A DNA stretch of 64,000 nt from a virus. This document shows positions 17,220-25,452 of the stretch, one piece after another. Positions within the stretch are counted from its first letter, which is position 1. Each line of letters starts with the position of its first letter. The DNA lies in the IMG/VR virus record IMGVR_UViG_3300030101_002616, positions 16,484-80,483 of that record; one strand, written 5' to 3'. A program made the position numbers and the translations under genes. Under the pieces are notes generated by a model. It made no database searches and was not told where the DNA came from. It was given only the letters and a program-made list of their open reading frames with translations.

Positions 17220-17960
17220 ATGAATAAGAAAAAAATGATGTACGGAGGGTCTAAGAAAAAGATGATGATGTACGGTGGTAAAAAAATGATGCAAAAAGGC
17301 GGTAAGCTAAGGATGGTAAAAGGTCCTGATGGCAAGATGGTTCCTTTCTATGCAGCTGACGGTAAAGGTAAGATGCAGATGGGCGGGAGTAATAGTTTGC
17401 CAGCTAAGGTACCAGCAGCAAAATTTGAGCGAGGTGATGGACCAGATAAAGGAATGTCTAAAAGAGATATGCGAAAGCGAGATAGAAAGAAAAGGAAAAT
17501 AGAAAAAAGAATTGGCAGGATAATAGGTAAGGAAGGAGCAGCCACAGCTAAAATGCAGATGGGCGGTAACTTAGCTGATGTTAACATGAAAGATGCTAGA
17601 GAAGCAAAAAGAACTAGACGTCGTGGTGAGAGAGGTATGGCAAAAGATGATGCTAAAAGAGCTAGAGCTGCTAACCGAATTAAGCGTGCTGGTGAAAGAG
17701 CTATGGCTAAGGACGATAGACAGAACAAAAGAGCTAGCAGAAAAGCAAACAGAAAAATGGATGCTGCTGAAAGAAAGCTGTTAGCTGGGAGACAAGCTAC
17801 TGCTCAAGGCAAGCTAAAGAAGGCTACTAGAAAAACTAGAAAAGTTGGTAAGAAACTTGGACAAGCTAGTAAAGCAATGATGGGCATGGGCGGTAAAAAG
17901 ATGATGTACCAAATGGGTGGATTCATCGAGCCAGGTGTATTTGACTTAGATAGAGACTAG
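17220..17960 (+). CDS. Very basic Gly-Gly-motif protein
   Basis: A 246-residue protein dominated by Lys, Arg, Met and Gly. Short MMYGG, MQKGG, MQMGG and YQMGGF motifs recur at both ends. The middle (about 80-200) is a Lys/Arg/Ala-rich helix with RRGERGMAKDDAKRARAANR-like repeats. There is no enzyme motif. Similar basic GG-containing small proteins are frequent in marine phage genomes, and their function is unknown. Binding or condensing DNA, or being cut at GG sites during maturation, are both possible. Its stop codon overlaps the GTG start of the next gene (TAGTG). Confidence 0.65.
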   Translation: MNKKKMMYGGSKKKMMMYGGKKMMQKGGKLRMVKGPDGKMVPFYAADGKGKMQMGGSNSLPAKVPAAKFERGDGPDKGMSKRDMRKRDRKKRKIEKRIGRIIGKEGAATAKMQMGGNLADVNMKDAREAKRTRRRGERGMAKDDAKRARAANRIKRAGERAMAKDDRQNKRASRKANRKMDAAERKLLAGRQATAQGKLKKATRKTRKVGKKLGQASKAMMGMGGKKMMYQMGGFIEPGVFDLDRD

Positions 17961-18424
17961 TGCAACACACCATCTCTCACATATACAATGATTATGTAGA
18001 GGCTGACAGCAGTATATCAAAGCAAACTTTTGTAGATATATGCAGTGAGTTTAATATGATGATTATAGATTACATTCTAGACGGTAAAGAGTTTAACATG
18101 GGGTATAACCTATCAACTCTTTCCGTCGTAAGAATGGAGAGAGATCCTAGAAATCCAGGTATAGACTGGGGTGAGTCAAACAAATATAAAGCTGAGCTAT
18201 TAGAAAATGGTAGTAAGCTTTACAACAAAGACACTGGAGACGGTGTCAAATGGCACATATACTATACAGACAATGAGTATCTTAAATACTACTGGCGTAA
18301 AGGTAAGTGCAAAGTAAAGAACAAAACAGTTTACAGATTTGATGCTACACGAGGAGTGAAGGGCAACAAGGGTAGACTGAAGGAATTAGATGAACTAGAT
18401 TATTTAAAATTTAAAAAGAATTAG
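17960..18424 (+). CDS. Ring/structural protein, crAss-like conserved, GTG start
   Basis: A 154-residue protein starting with GTG at 17960, overlapping the upstream TAG by one base. There is no nearby ATG that keeps the conserved-looking N-terminus. The sequence includes EADSSISKQTFVDICSEFN and a following segment with WGESNKYKAELLENG, then GVKWHIYYTDNEYLKYYWRKG. I recall this arrangement from small structural proteins encoded between connector and tail genes of crAss-like phages. A head-tail joining or ring role is inferred. The two flanking genes encode basic GG-motif proteins. Confidence 0.6.
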   Translation: MQHTISHIYNDYVEADSSISKQTFVDICSEFNMMIIDYILDGKEFNMGYNLSTLSVVRMERDPRNPGIDWGESNKYKAELLENGSKLYNKDTGDGVKWHIYYTDNEYLKYYWRKGKCKVKNKTVYRFDATRGVKGNKGRLKELDELDYLKFKKN

Positions 18425-18426
18425 AG

Positions 18427-19008
18427 ATGCCAAAAGACGCGTGTTATCATAAGGTTGTAGCCCGTTACGGTCCTAAGACATCTGCATACAGAAGTGGTGC
18501 GATGGCTAAGTGTCGTAAGGTTGGAGCTGCTAACTGGGGAAATAAAAGTAAAAAAGAAAAAGGTGGATTAGCTGCTAGTCTAATGTCAGACGTATATGGT
18601 AGTGGCCGCAAGTTAAAGAAAAGACAGAATGGCGGTCAGTCTAATATTGGACCAAAGTCGGCAAAGAGATTTAGAGAAAATCCATTTCCTGGTCCTGCGT
18701 TTACTAAGGAACAGGAAGCGCAAGCAGCAAGAGCAAGGAAGAAGGTTAAAAGGGCACTTAAAGACCCGTACGGAACACTCAGAAAGATAGGAAAGAAAAT
18801 AAGAAAGAAACTGAAAATGAAAAATGGAGGAGTTTCTAAAGTTAAAGGTGTTAGTACAGAAGGATTAACATCTAGACAAGCTACTACGTTAAAGAAACAT
18901 TCTGTACATCATACTAGAAAACATATACAATCAATGGTTAATGCTATGAAGAAAGGTGCATCATTTAGTGCATCACATAAGATGGCGCAGAAAAAAGTTG
19001 GATCATAA
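18427..19008 (+). CDS. Basic phage protein with conserved KDACYHKV and C-terminal HHTRKH regions
   Basis: A 193-residue, strongly basic protein with three parts. The N-terminal module MPKDACYHKVVARYG to CRKVGAANWGNKSKK (about 1-40) is widespread in marine phage proteins of unknown function. The middle is Lys-rich and holds GG motifs (KEKGG, RQNGG, KNGG). The C-terminal helix pair contains LTSRQATTLKKHSVHHTRKH and a GASFSASHKMAQKKVG end, a pattern also seen as a stand-alone phage protein. It looks like a fusion of two small phage families. Probably virion-associated; nucleic-acid binding is plausible from charge. Confidence 0.65.
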   Translation: MPKDACYHKVVARYGPKTSAYRSGAMAKCRKVGAANWGNKSKKEKGGLAASLMSDVYGSGRKLKKRQNGGQSNIGPKSAKRFRENPFPGPAFTKEQEAQAARARKKVKRALKDPYGTLRKIGKKIRKKLKMKNGGVSKVKGVSTEGLTSRQATTLKKHSVHHTRKHIQSMVNAMKKGASFSASHKMAQKKVGS

Positions 19009-19298
19009 TGGCTGTAAGAAAAACTGCTGCAGGCGCTAGACTAAAGCGTTGGTTTAAAGAAAAGTGGAGAACACCTCGTGGTAATAAAGACTACAGTGGA
19101 GGTGAGAACACATTTAGACCTACTAGACGTATATCTAAAGATACACCATCTACGTGGTCTGAACTGTCTGCATCAGAGAAGGCTAGAGCTCAGCAAGAGA
19201 AGAATACTAAAGGAAGAGTTAGTAGATATAAAAAGAAAAAGAAAGTTAAACGTGCGAAGGGTGGTGGATTTATACTACCTGGACCAACAATGATATAA
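19008..19298 (+). CDS. Small basic phage protein (DUF5872-like)
   Basis: A 96-residue basic protein. The pattern AGARLKRWFKEKWRTPRG, then RPTRRISKDTPSTWSELS and an SEKARAQQEKN stretch, resembles a small family widely found in phages and algal viruses (I recall it as DUF5872, not certain). The C-terminus has a Lys-rich run followed by RAKGGGFILPG, again a basic-GG motif. It is translationally coupled to both neighbours. Function unknown; a role in packaging or virion maturation is only a guess. Confidence 0.65.
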   Translation: MAVRKTAAGARLKRWFKEKWRTPRGNKDYSGGENTFRPTRRISKDTPSTWSELSASEKARAQQEKNTKGRVSRYKKKKKVKRAKGGGFILPGPTMI

Positions 19299-19300
19299 CT

Positions 19301-19570
19301 ATGGCAACACCAGCATGGCAAAGAAAAGCAGGAAAGAATCCTAGCGGTGGGTTAAACGCTGCAGGAAGACGATCTTATAATCAATCTACAGGTGGTAATT
19401 TAAAAGCTCCTAGTAAAAAGAAAGGAAACAAAAGACGCTCTAGTTTCTGTAGTAGAATGTGCGGCATGAAAGCTAAACGTACAGGAGCTAAAGGTCAAAG
19501 AGATCCTAAATCAAGAATTAACAAATCGCTACGTGCATGGAATTGTGGTAGCTGTAGTAACTGGAGATAA
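19301..19570 (+). CDS. Small basic Cys-containing phage protein (DUF6321-like)
   Basis: An 89-residue protein with the widespread phage pattern MATPAWQRKAGKNPSGGLNA, then RRSYNQSTGGNLKAPSKKKG. It continues with a Cys-containing FCSRMCGMKAK segment and a SRINKSLRAWNCGSC end. I recall this family as DUF6321, not certain. The four cysteines (C-x3-C and C-x2-C) could coordinate zinc. It is the last of the run of small basic proteins and stops one base before the next gene's ATG. Role unknown. Confidence 0.7.
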   Translation: MATPAWQRKAGKNPSGGLNAAGRRSYNQSTGGNLKAPSKKKGNKRRSSFCSRMCGMKAKRTGAKGQRDPKSRINKSLRAWNCGSCSNWR

Positions 19571-19571
19571 T

Positions 19572-20528
19572 ATGGCAGTATATAAGAACATATCAAGTAA
19601 AATGATTATACGTAAAGTTATGCGTGACTTGCGTCCTAATCATGCAGAATGGATAGATGATGCGGTAGAGTGGATAGGTGAGGCCTTAGAGCATATAGGA
19701 GCTGCATCACAACTTTGTCAAAAGCAATGCGTGCTTACAATAGAAGATCACAAAGCATGTTTGCCTGGAGACTTATACTTTATAAATCAAGTAGCAGTTA
19801 ATGGTACTGTCGGCACTTCTGCAAGTGATGAGCTTGATGTTCTTACAGAGCAAGTTAGAAAACTCAGAGCTGACATAGCAGAATACAACTCAACATTAGA
19901 AGAAGATGTAGCTAACAATGGAGCTAACATTACTAACGCAGATTTAACTACATATGATACACAATATAAATCAAATGTAACAGAACTTAGAGAGCTAATT
20001 AGTAGGATAACCGTTTTAGAGGGGATATATTTTAATACTAAGGGTGGGGGTGCTGGCCTAGAACCATTACGTTATGGGGCTAGCACTTTCCATAGCTCTA
20101 TGCACTGCGACGATTGTATTAATGAGCATGCACTAAACAATGAAAGTTATATAATAGATTGTGATTTTATAAAAACATCTTTTGCTAGTGGTAAGGTATG
20201 TATAAGCTATACAGCTTTTCCTATTGATGAAGATTGTTTTCCAATGATACCAGATGACATAAGTTATAAAGAAGCTATGTTCTGGTATATATACAAGCAA
20301 ATGTTGTTAGGTGGATATGATAAACCTAACAATAGAATAGATTATAACTTTGCTGATCAGAAATGGAAGTACTATTGTACTCAAGCTAGAAACGCTGCAA
20401 ACTACCCAGATATTGAAAGATATGAATCTTATATGAATCAGTGGGTTAGACTTATACCAGATATTAATGCACACGATTGCTTCTTTGAATACCTAAATCA
20501 TAGAGAAGATTTGAATAGAAATTACTAA
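19572..20528 (+). CDS. Connector/tail structural protein, crAss-like
   Basis: A 318-residue protein beginning at the ATG at 19572, one base after the upstream stop. An earlier in-frame ATG at 19533 would overlap the upstream gene and add an unlikely N-terminus. The N-terminal region NISSKMIIRKVMRDLRPNHAEWIDDAVEWIGEALEHIGA has helix patterns that I associate with ring/tail accessory proteins of crAss-like phages. A coiled coil (about 85-150) is followed by a Cys-containing beta region and a helical C-terminus. It abuts the giant tail protein with a one-base overlap. Structural role inferred. Confidence 0.6.
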   Translation: MAVYKNISSKMIIRKVMRDLRPNHAEWIDDAVEWIGEALEHIGAASQLCQKQCVLTIEDHKACLPGDLYFINQVAVNGTVGTSASDELDVLTEQVRKLRADIAEYNSTLEEDVANNGANITNADLTTYDTQYKSNVTELRELISRITVLEGIYFNTKGGGAGLEPLRYGASTFHSSMHCDDCINEHALNNESYIIDCDFIKTSFASGKVCISYTAFPIDEDCFPMIPDDISYKEAMFWYIYKQMLLGGYDKPNNRIDYNFADQKWKYYCTQARNAANYPDIERYESYMNQWVRLIPDINAHDCFFEYLNHREDLNRNY

Positions 20529-23500
20529 TGGCTAAATATATAAAAGGATTAAATAAAGATGCGGCTCCAATAGATCAGCCCGAAGGATCATACAGATATG
20601 CTAAAAATGTATTACTGAATGAAACTGCTGGTGCTATATCTAATGAGCCAGGGACACAGGTTCAGCCTTCAACTCTTCTAGGAACAGTTATAGGGACTAT
20701 AGAAACTACTGATGATAAGATTATTATCTATACTGTAGATGATAATGGTCGTTCTAGAATATATTTATTTGATAGTGCAGGTTCAGGCGCTACGTTTTTA
20801 ATACTTACAACTACTGCTGGTAATGTAATAAATGGTAATGATGTTGATTTAAAATTTGACAAAAAACATCCTATAGAAGGTACATATAAAATTGATCCTA
20901 ACGGAGATTTAATTGTATACTGGACTGATAATTTTAATCCTCCACGAAGTCTTAATATTACAAGACAGCAAACAAGTAATAATACTATTATATATGGAGT
21001 TGATCCTATTGGATCACCTAATAAAAATTACATAGATAGATTAAACTTATTTCCACATTCAGGTCCTGTTCCTAGAATAGCCTTTGATAGAATAGCAAAT
21101 GGTGGTGCATTAAAGTCTGGGACATATACTTTATTCTTAGCATATGTTGACGAAAACTTTACACAAACAAACTTTGTATCATATTCATTAGCAGTTCCTA
21201 TTGTAGAAGATGATGAAAGTGTAACACCAATAGAAAGATATGATGGATGTGAGCCTGATACACAAACAGGTAAATCTATTGTATGGGAAGTTGATAACTT
21301 AAATACAGATTATGAGTTTTTAAGACCTGTAGTAGTACATAGAAGTTTAGACAAAGATGGTTCTCCCGCAGAATTTGCTTTTAAATTAAATGATTTAGAT
21401 ATAAGTGCGGCTACAGCATCTGTTACATTTTCAGGACTAGAGGGCTATCAGTCATCTTCTGTAGATGAAGCTATTATAGATACAGTATCTTATGATACTG
21501 CTAAAACTGTTACACAATTAGATAGTGTTTTATATCTAGGTAATTTAACTGGAAATAAAGATATAGGTTATCAAAAGTACGCAAACTTTATATCGCTAGA
21601 GGCGGTAGCTGGACCTTCATTTAATCCTTTTGATCCGTATGAGTTAACTGCTGACAACTTAAATTATGGGTACATAGATACAGACCCTTATAGTCAGGTG
21701 CTATCTGGTATAACAAGACAAGGAGGTTTTAGAGATGTGGATAGATTATCATCTACTAGGAATGCTCCTGCAAGTAATCCTGAACAAGTTTTTAATAGAA
21801 GAAGTTATTTTAGAGATGAGGTATATGCATTTTATATAGCGTTTATACTTAATGATGGTAGCATGTCTTATGCTTATCATATACCTGGAAGATCAGCTAA
21901 GACAGACGTCGATGGCGGTTCTATTAGAAAAGTAGGAACTAATAATCCTATAGCAGGATCTGCTTCTGAACTTGATTCTACTGCAGACCCTGATCTTACA
22001 CAGCTAACACAAGGACAAGGGCAGTTGTTTCACTTTCATGACTTCTCTATTTTTGGAACAAGTAATACTAACTTTTGGCACAATAAAAATGAGTTCTATC
22101 CTAATACGGATGACTACTTAATGATTGATGCTAATGATCCTGATACTACAGTAGAAGACTTAAGAGGTAGCAATGTTAGACACCACCATATGCCTTGTAA
22201 CACTAATAGTGATATGAGGACTATTGTTTCAAATAACAGCAGTATCAATGAGGCTGTAGATGAAACAACTACTGTTTATTATTTCTATTGGGGGGATCTA
22301 GCAGATAGTCAATCTGGTTTGAATGAAACCCAGGATTTGCATGTAACAGACTTTTCTGCTAATACAAGCGCTATAGATGATACAGGTGGAATAGGTTGGG
22401 GGGATTGGGAGGATGGTTCTGAAGATCTTCAAGATGCTTTTGGTGATATTAGCACTTGGACATATCAAGTGCCTACTGCAGGTGATATTGCAAATGGTAA
22501 CTTACAAGGATATTTCTTATGGCGTTCTCCTGGTAATATTAATAGTGGGTTTACTACTGCTGAAGTGCAGGAGGTATTAAATAATGGAGATATAAATTTA
22601 AACCAAACTAATAGTGGTGGAGGTGTTTTTGATTGTCCTTGTGATCAGTTAAATACAGATCCTAATAATGTATATGGATATTTTGTTTGGCAGTCAACAA
22701 CTCCTGCAGTTGATGCAGCCGGTTCAATATCACAAGAAGTTAGGCCTTTAGGTGTACGTCTTGATGATATAAAAATACCAAAAAGTATTGCAGATAAAGT
22801 ACAAGGATTTAAAATATACTATGCAGAGCGTAAACACTCTAACAGAAGAATAATAGGACAGGATGTTTTAAAGAAGGCAGAAGATCTTGGTGAAAGAAAT
22901 ATAAGTGGATGTGAAGGAGAAAGTGGTAATGGATCTATTGAAGAGTTTATACTAAGTCCTGGGGCTTTAAGAAATGGGCCAATGACTACAGCAACCTTTC
23001 ATGACTTTTATTTATTACACAGAAAAAACAGTTTAGTTCCTGCTACACACACAAGTGAAGAGTATACAGTATCAATGTTTTCTATTAAAGGGCCTGGTCA
23101 CACTTATGATGATGTTGATGAAAATTTAACACCACTTGAAGCATGTCAGTATGGTAACTCTTATGTAACAGCTCACCTTGGAGGTACATATGGATTTTAT
23201 ACAGGTAATACTCTACCATTCTTCCACTTCCCAATAAGAGAAAAATGTAAAACCTATTTAAATGGTGACTCTATATATGATGGTAGAGGTATAGGATTTG
23301 GTAAAAGAATATTTAATATAGGGGGAGAAACCTCTATTTTACTAGGCTTCAAACCTACAAGACAACCAGTCCAAGCTCTTTGGCCACAGGCTGATGGAGG
23401 AGTGTTTTGGCATGATCCTATTCCCGGTTCTTCAGATCCTTTTTCTTATGAGGCACCCTCTTCACCACCAGTATTAAAACTGCATAATTTACATGCTTTC

Positions 23501-25450
23501 AAAACAGATATGTATTTATCGTTTGATACACAAGAGTTAGTGTGGACAGGATTTGAAGTAGTAGGAGATGAGTTAGATAACTATACAGTTGAAGATGACA
23601 ACACCTCTACTCCAGGAGCTACTCACCAAACTGGTAATATATTTGGAGGGGATACTTTTATATGTAGACATGGTTATCGTATAACTCACAGGCCTGCATA
23701 CCAAGGCACAGCGCCGTATGATCATAAATCTTTAATATATGTAATATCTGAGTCTACAGATAATATAAACTTTAGACACGAGACAGACGTAGATAGCACA
23801 TACTTTCCAGGATCTCCTGCTAAAAAATTATTAGACATAAAAGCAAATATAGATCTTACCAAGAAAGACAATATGAAGTATGATGAGTCTTTTTCTCTTG
23901 GGGTTGCAGATATAAAACCAGCAATACCATATCCACTAAGAGAAGCTGACCCTAGTATATTTCAAACAAGAGTACAGAGATCTGCAAAAGCAGATAACAC
24001 TAGTTTAATAGATAACTATCGCGTATTTTTAGCACTACAGTTTAAAGATCTACCACGTAATAGAGGCAGTTTACATAGACTGATTACCTTAAACAACTTG
24101 TTATATCTACATACTCAAGATAGTTTATTTAGAACTAAGGGTAAACAATCATTACAAATGTCAGATGGCACAGAGTCGTTTGTAGGTAGTGGTGATATAT
24201 TTGCTCAAGAGCCTGATGAGTTAATACAAACTAAGTTTGGTTATGGAGGTACACAATCTCAATGGGTTTCTATAGTTACTAAACACGGATACTTTTGTAT
24301 GGATTATAGAAATCGTAGAGTCTTTTTAATGAAAGATCAGCTATATGATATAGGTAAGACTGGATTAGAAAGTTGGTTTCAAGATAACATTCCATATGCC
24401 CTAGAACAACACGGCTTACCTATAGACTTTGATAATCCTATAGTAGGTATAGGTTTTAATGCAATGTATGATGAAAGATATGATAGAATACTATTAACAA
24501 AAAGAGACTTAAAACCAACTGCCGTTTTAGAAGAACTACTTGAAAATGCTAATGATAATTTTGCAGATGAAACTCAAACAATTGCAACATACGATGAAAC
24601 ACTGCAACAGTTTGTTACAAAGTTTGAAAATCAAAATGGTAATATTGTAATCACTCCTATAGACTTTACGGATGATTACTATTTTACACTTTCAGGTTGG
24701 ACAGTATCTTATAATGTAGAATCAAATGTTTGGGCATCTTTTCATGATTACATTCCATATAAGTATACTAGAATTAAAGATACATTAGTATCATTTAATG
24801 AAGGTAATAATGAAATTTGGATGCATAAAAGCGAAGAAAATCGTGGTAGTTTTTATGCTGTAGATTATGCTACAGAATTTGAGTTTATATATAATGCAGC
24901 TAAGGACAGTGACAAAATATTTTATAGTTTTGAATATACTATTGATGTAACTGATGAACATGCACCTACAATAGATGGTGGTAAATTACGTCACGATCAT
25001 GGATTTAATAGTTTTTATGTATATACCACACACCAACTATCTGGAGAAAGTCCTATAGAGTATATGATAAATACTCGTAGAGTTGGTAATGAGTGGAAAA
25101 TAAATAAGTTCAGAGACTTAGCAGATTTACAAAACAATCAACAATTAACGTATGTAGGGCCTGCAGGAGTAGGCACTTTTACTGGTAGCAACTTTGGTGT
25201 AACAAGCGCTAATGTTGCCGGCACAATAACAACAGGCGTTACAACCCATTTAGCTAATACTTCAATGTTTAATGTAGATGGTATGACTGAAACTATAAAC
25301 GCAGCCTTTATAAATGCTGCTAAATCATGGGAAACAAGAAGAAAGTTTAGAGATAAGTGGGTAGGAATTCGTTTAAAGTACGACAATGTTTCAAAAAAAT
25401 TAATAAATTTGTATTCCACCAACGTGGCTGCAAAAAAATTCTATAGATAA
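20528..25450 (+). CDS. Giant tail/stabilisation protein (muzzle- or P22 gp10-like)
   Basis: A 1640-residue protein. Its N-terminus, KYIKGLNKDAAPIDQPEGSY followed by RYAKNVLLN, is typical of a large crAss-like virion protein described as a stabilisation or muzzle protein. The first 300 residues carry repeated beta blades (IIIYTVDDNGRSRIYLFD-type strands) that suit a propeller. The remainder is beta-rich with a KIPKSIADKVQGFKIYYAERK stretch near 755. It lacks a signal peptide and enzyme motifs. In P22, the corresponding protein closes the portal channel and carries the tail needle. Context (connector-like genes before, ejected proteins after) supports the tail assignment. Confidence 0.65.
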   Translation: MAKYIKGLNKDAAPIDQPEGSYRYAKNVLLNETAGAISNEPGTQVQPSTLLGTVIGTIETTDDKIIIYTVDDNGRSRIYLFDSAGSGATFLILTTTAGNVINGNDVDLKFDKKHPIEGTYKIDPNGDLIVYWTDNFNPPRSLNITRQQTSNNTIIYGVDPIGSPNKNYIDRLNLFPHSGPVPRIAFDRIANGGALKSGTYTLFLAYVDENFTQTNFVSYSLAVPIVEDDESVTPIERYDGCEPDTQTGKSIVWEVDNLNTDYEFLRPVVVHRSLDKDGSPAEFAFKLNDLDISAATASVTFSGLEGYQSSSVDEAIIDTVSYDTAKTVTQLDSVLYLGNLTGNKDIGYQKYANFISLEAVAGPSFNPFDPYELTADNLNYGYIDTDPYSQVLSGITRQGGFRDVDRLSSTRNAPASNPEQVFNRRSYFRDEVYAFYIAFILNDGSMSYAYHIPGRSAKTDVDGGSIRKVGTNNPIAGSASELDSTADPDLTQLTQGQGQLFHFHDFSIFGTSNTNFWHNKNEFYPNTDDYLMIDANDPDTTVEDLRGSNVRHHHMPCNTNSDMRTIVSNNSSINEAVDETTTVYYFYWGDLADSQSGLNETQDLHVTDFSANTSAIDDTGGIGWGDWEDGSEDLQDAFGDISTWTYQVPTAGDIANGNLQGYFLWRSPGNINSGFTTAEVQEVLNNGDINLNQTNSGGGVFDCPCDQLNTDPNNVYGYFVWQSTTPAVDAAGSISQEVRPLGVRLDDIKIPKSIADKVQGFKIYYAERKHSNRRIIGQDVLKKAEDLGERNISGCEGESGNGSIEEFILSPGALRNGPMTTATFHDFYLLHRKNSLVPATHTSEEYTVSMFSIKGPGHTYDDVDENLTPLEACQYGNSYVTAHLGGTYGFYTGNTLPFFHFPIREKCKTYLNGDSIYDGRGIGFGKRIFNIGGETSILLGFKPTRQPVQALWPQADGGVFWHDPIPGSSDPFSYEAPSSPPVLKLHNLHAFKTDMYLSFDTQELVWTGFEVVGDELDNYTVEDDNTSTPGATHQTGNIFGGDTFICRHGYRITHRPAYQGTAPYDHKSLIYVISESTDNINFRHETDVDSTYFPGSPAKKLLDIKANIDLTKKDNMKYDESFSLGVADIKPAIPYPLREADPSIFQTRVQRSAKADNTSLIDNYRVFLALQFKDLPRNRGSLHRLITLNNLLYLHTQDSLFRTKGKQSLQMSDGTESFVGSGDIFAQEPDELIQTKFGYGGTQSQWVSIVTKHGYFCMDYRNRRVFLMKDQLYDIGKTGLESWFQDNIPYALEQHGLPIDFDNPIVGIGFNAMYDERYDRILLTKRDLKPTAVLEELLENANDNFADETQTIATYDETLQQFVTKFENQNGNIVITPIDFTDDYYFTLSGWTVSYNVESNVWASFHDYIPYKYTRIKDTLVSFNEGNNEIWMHKSEENRGSFYAVDYATEFEFIYNAAKDSDKIFYSFEYTIDVTDEHAPTIDGGKLRHDHGFNSFYVYTTHQLSGESPIEYMINTRRVGNEWKINKFRDLADLQNNQQLTYVGPAGVGTFTGSNFGVTSANVAGTITTGVTTHLANTSMFNVDGMTETINAAFINAAKSWETRRKFRDKWVGIRLKYDNVSKKLINLYSTNVAAKKFYR

Positions 25451-25452
25451 TT

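Noticed and set aside
17220-17960. Sequencing-error or frameshifted pseudogene because of low complexity
   Set aside because: The frame is intact, tightly coupled to its neighbours, and comparable basic GG-rich genes follow, so it is a real gene.
19533-19571. Earlier start for the connector protein
   Set aside because: It would overlap the DUF6321-like gene and add 13 residues unlike related N-termini; ATG at 19572 directly after the upstream stop fits better.
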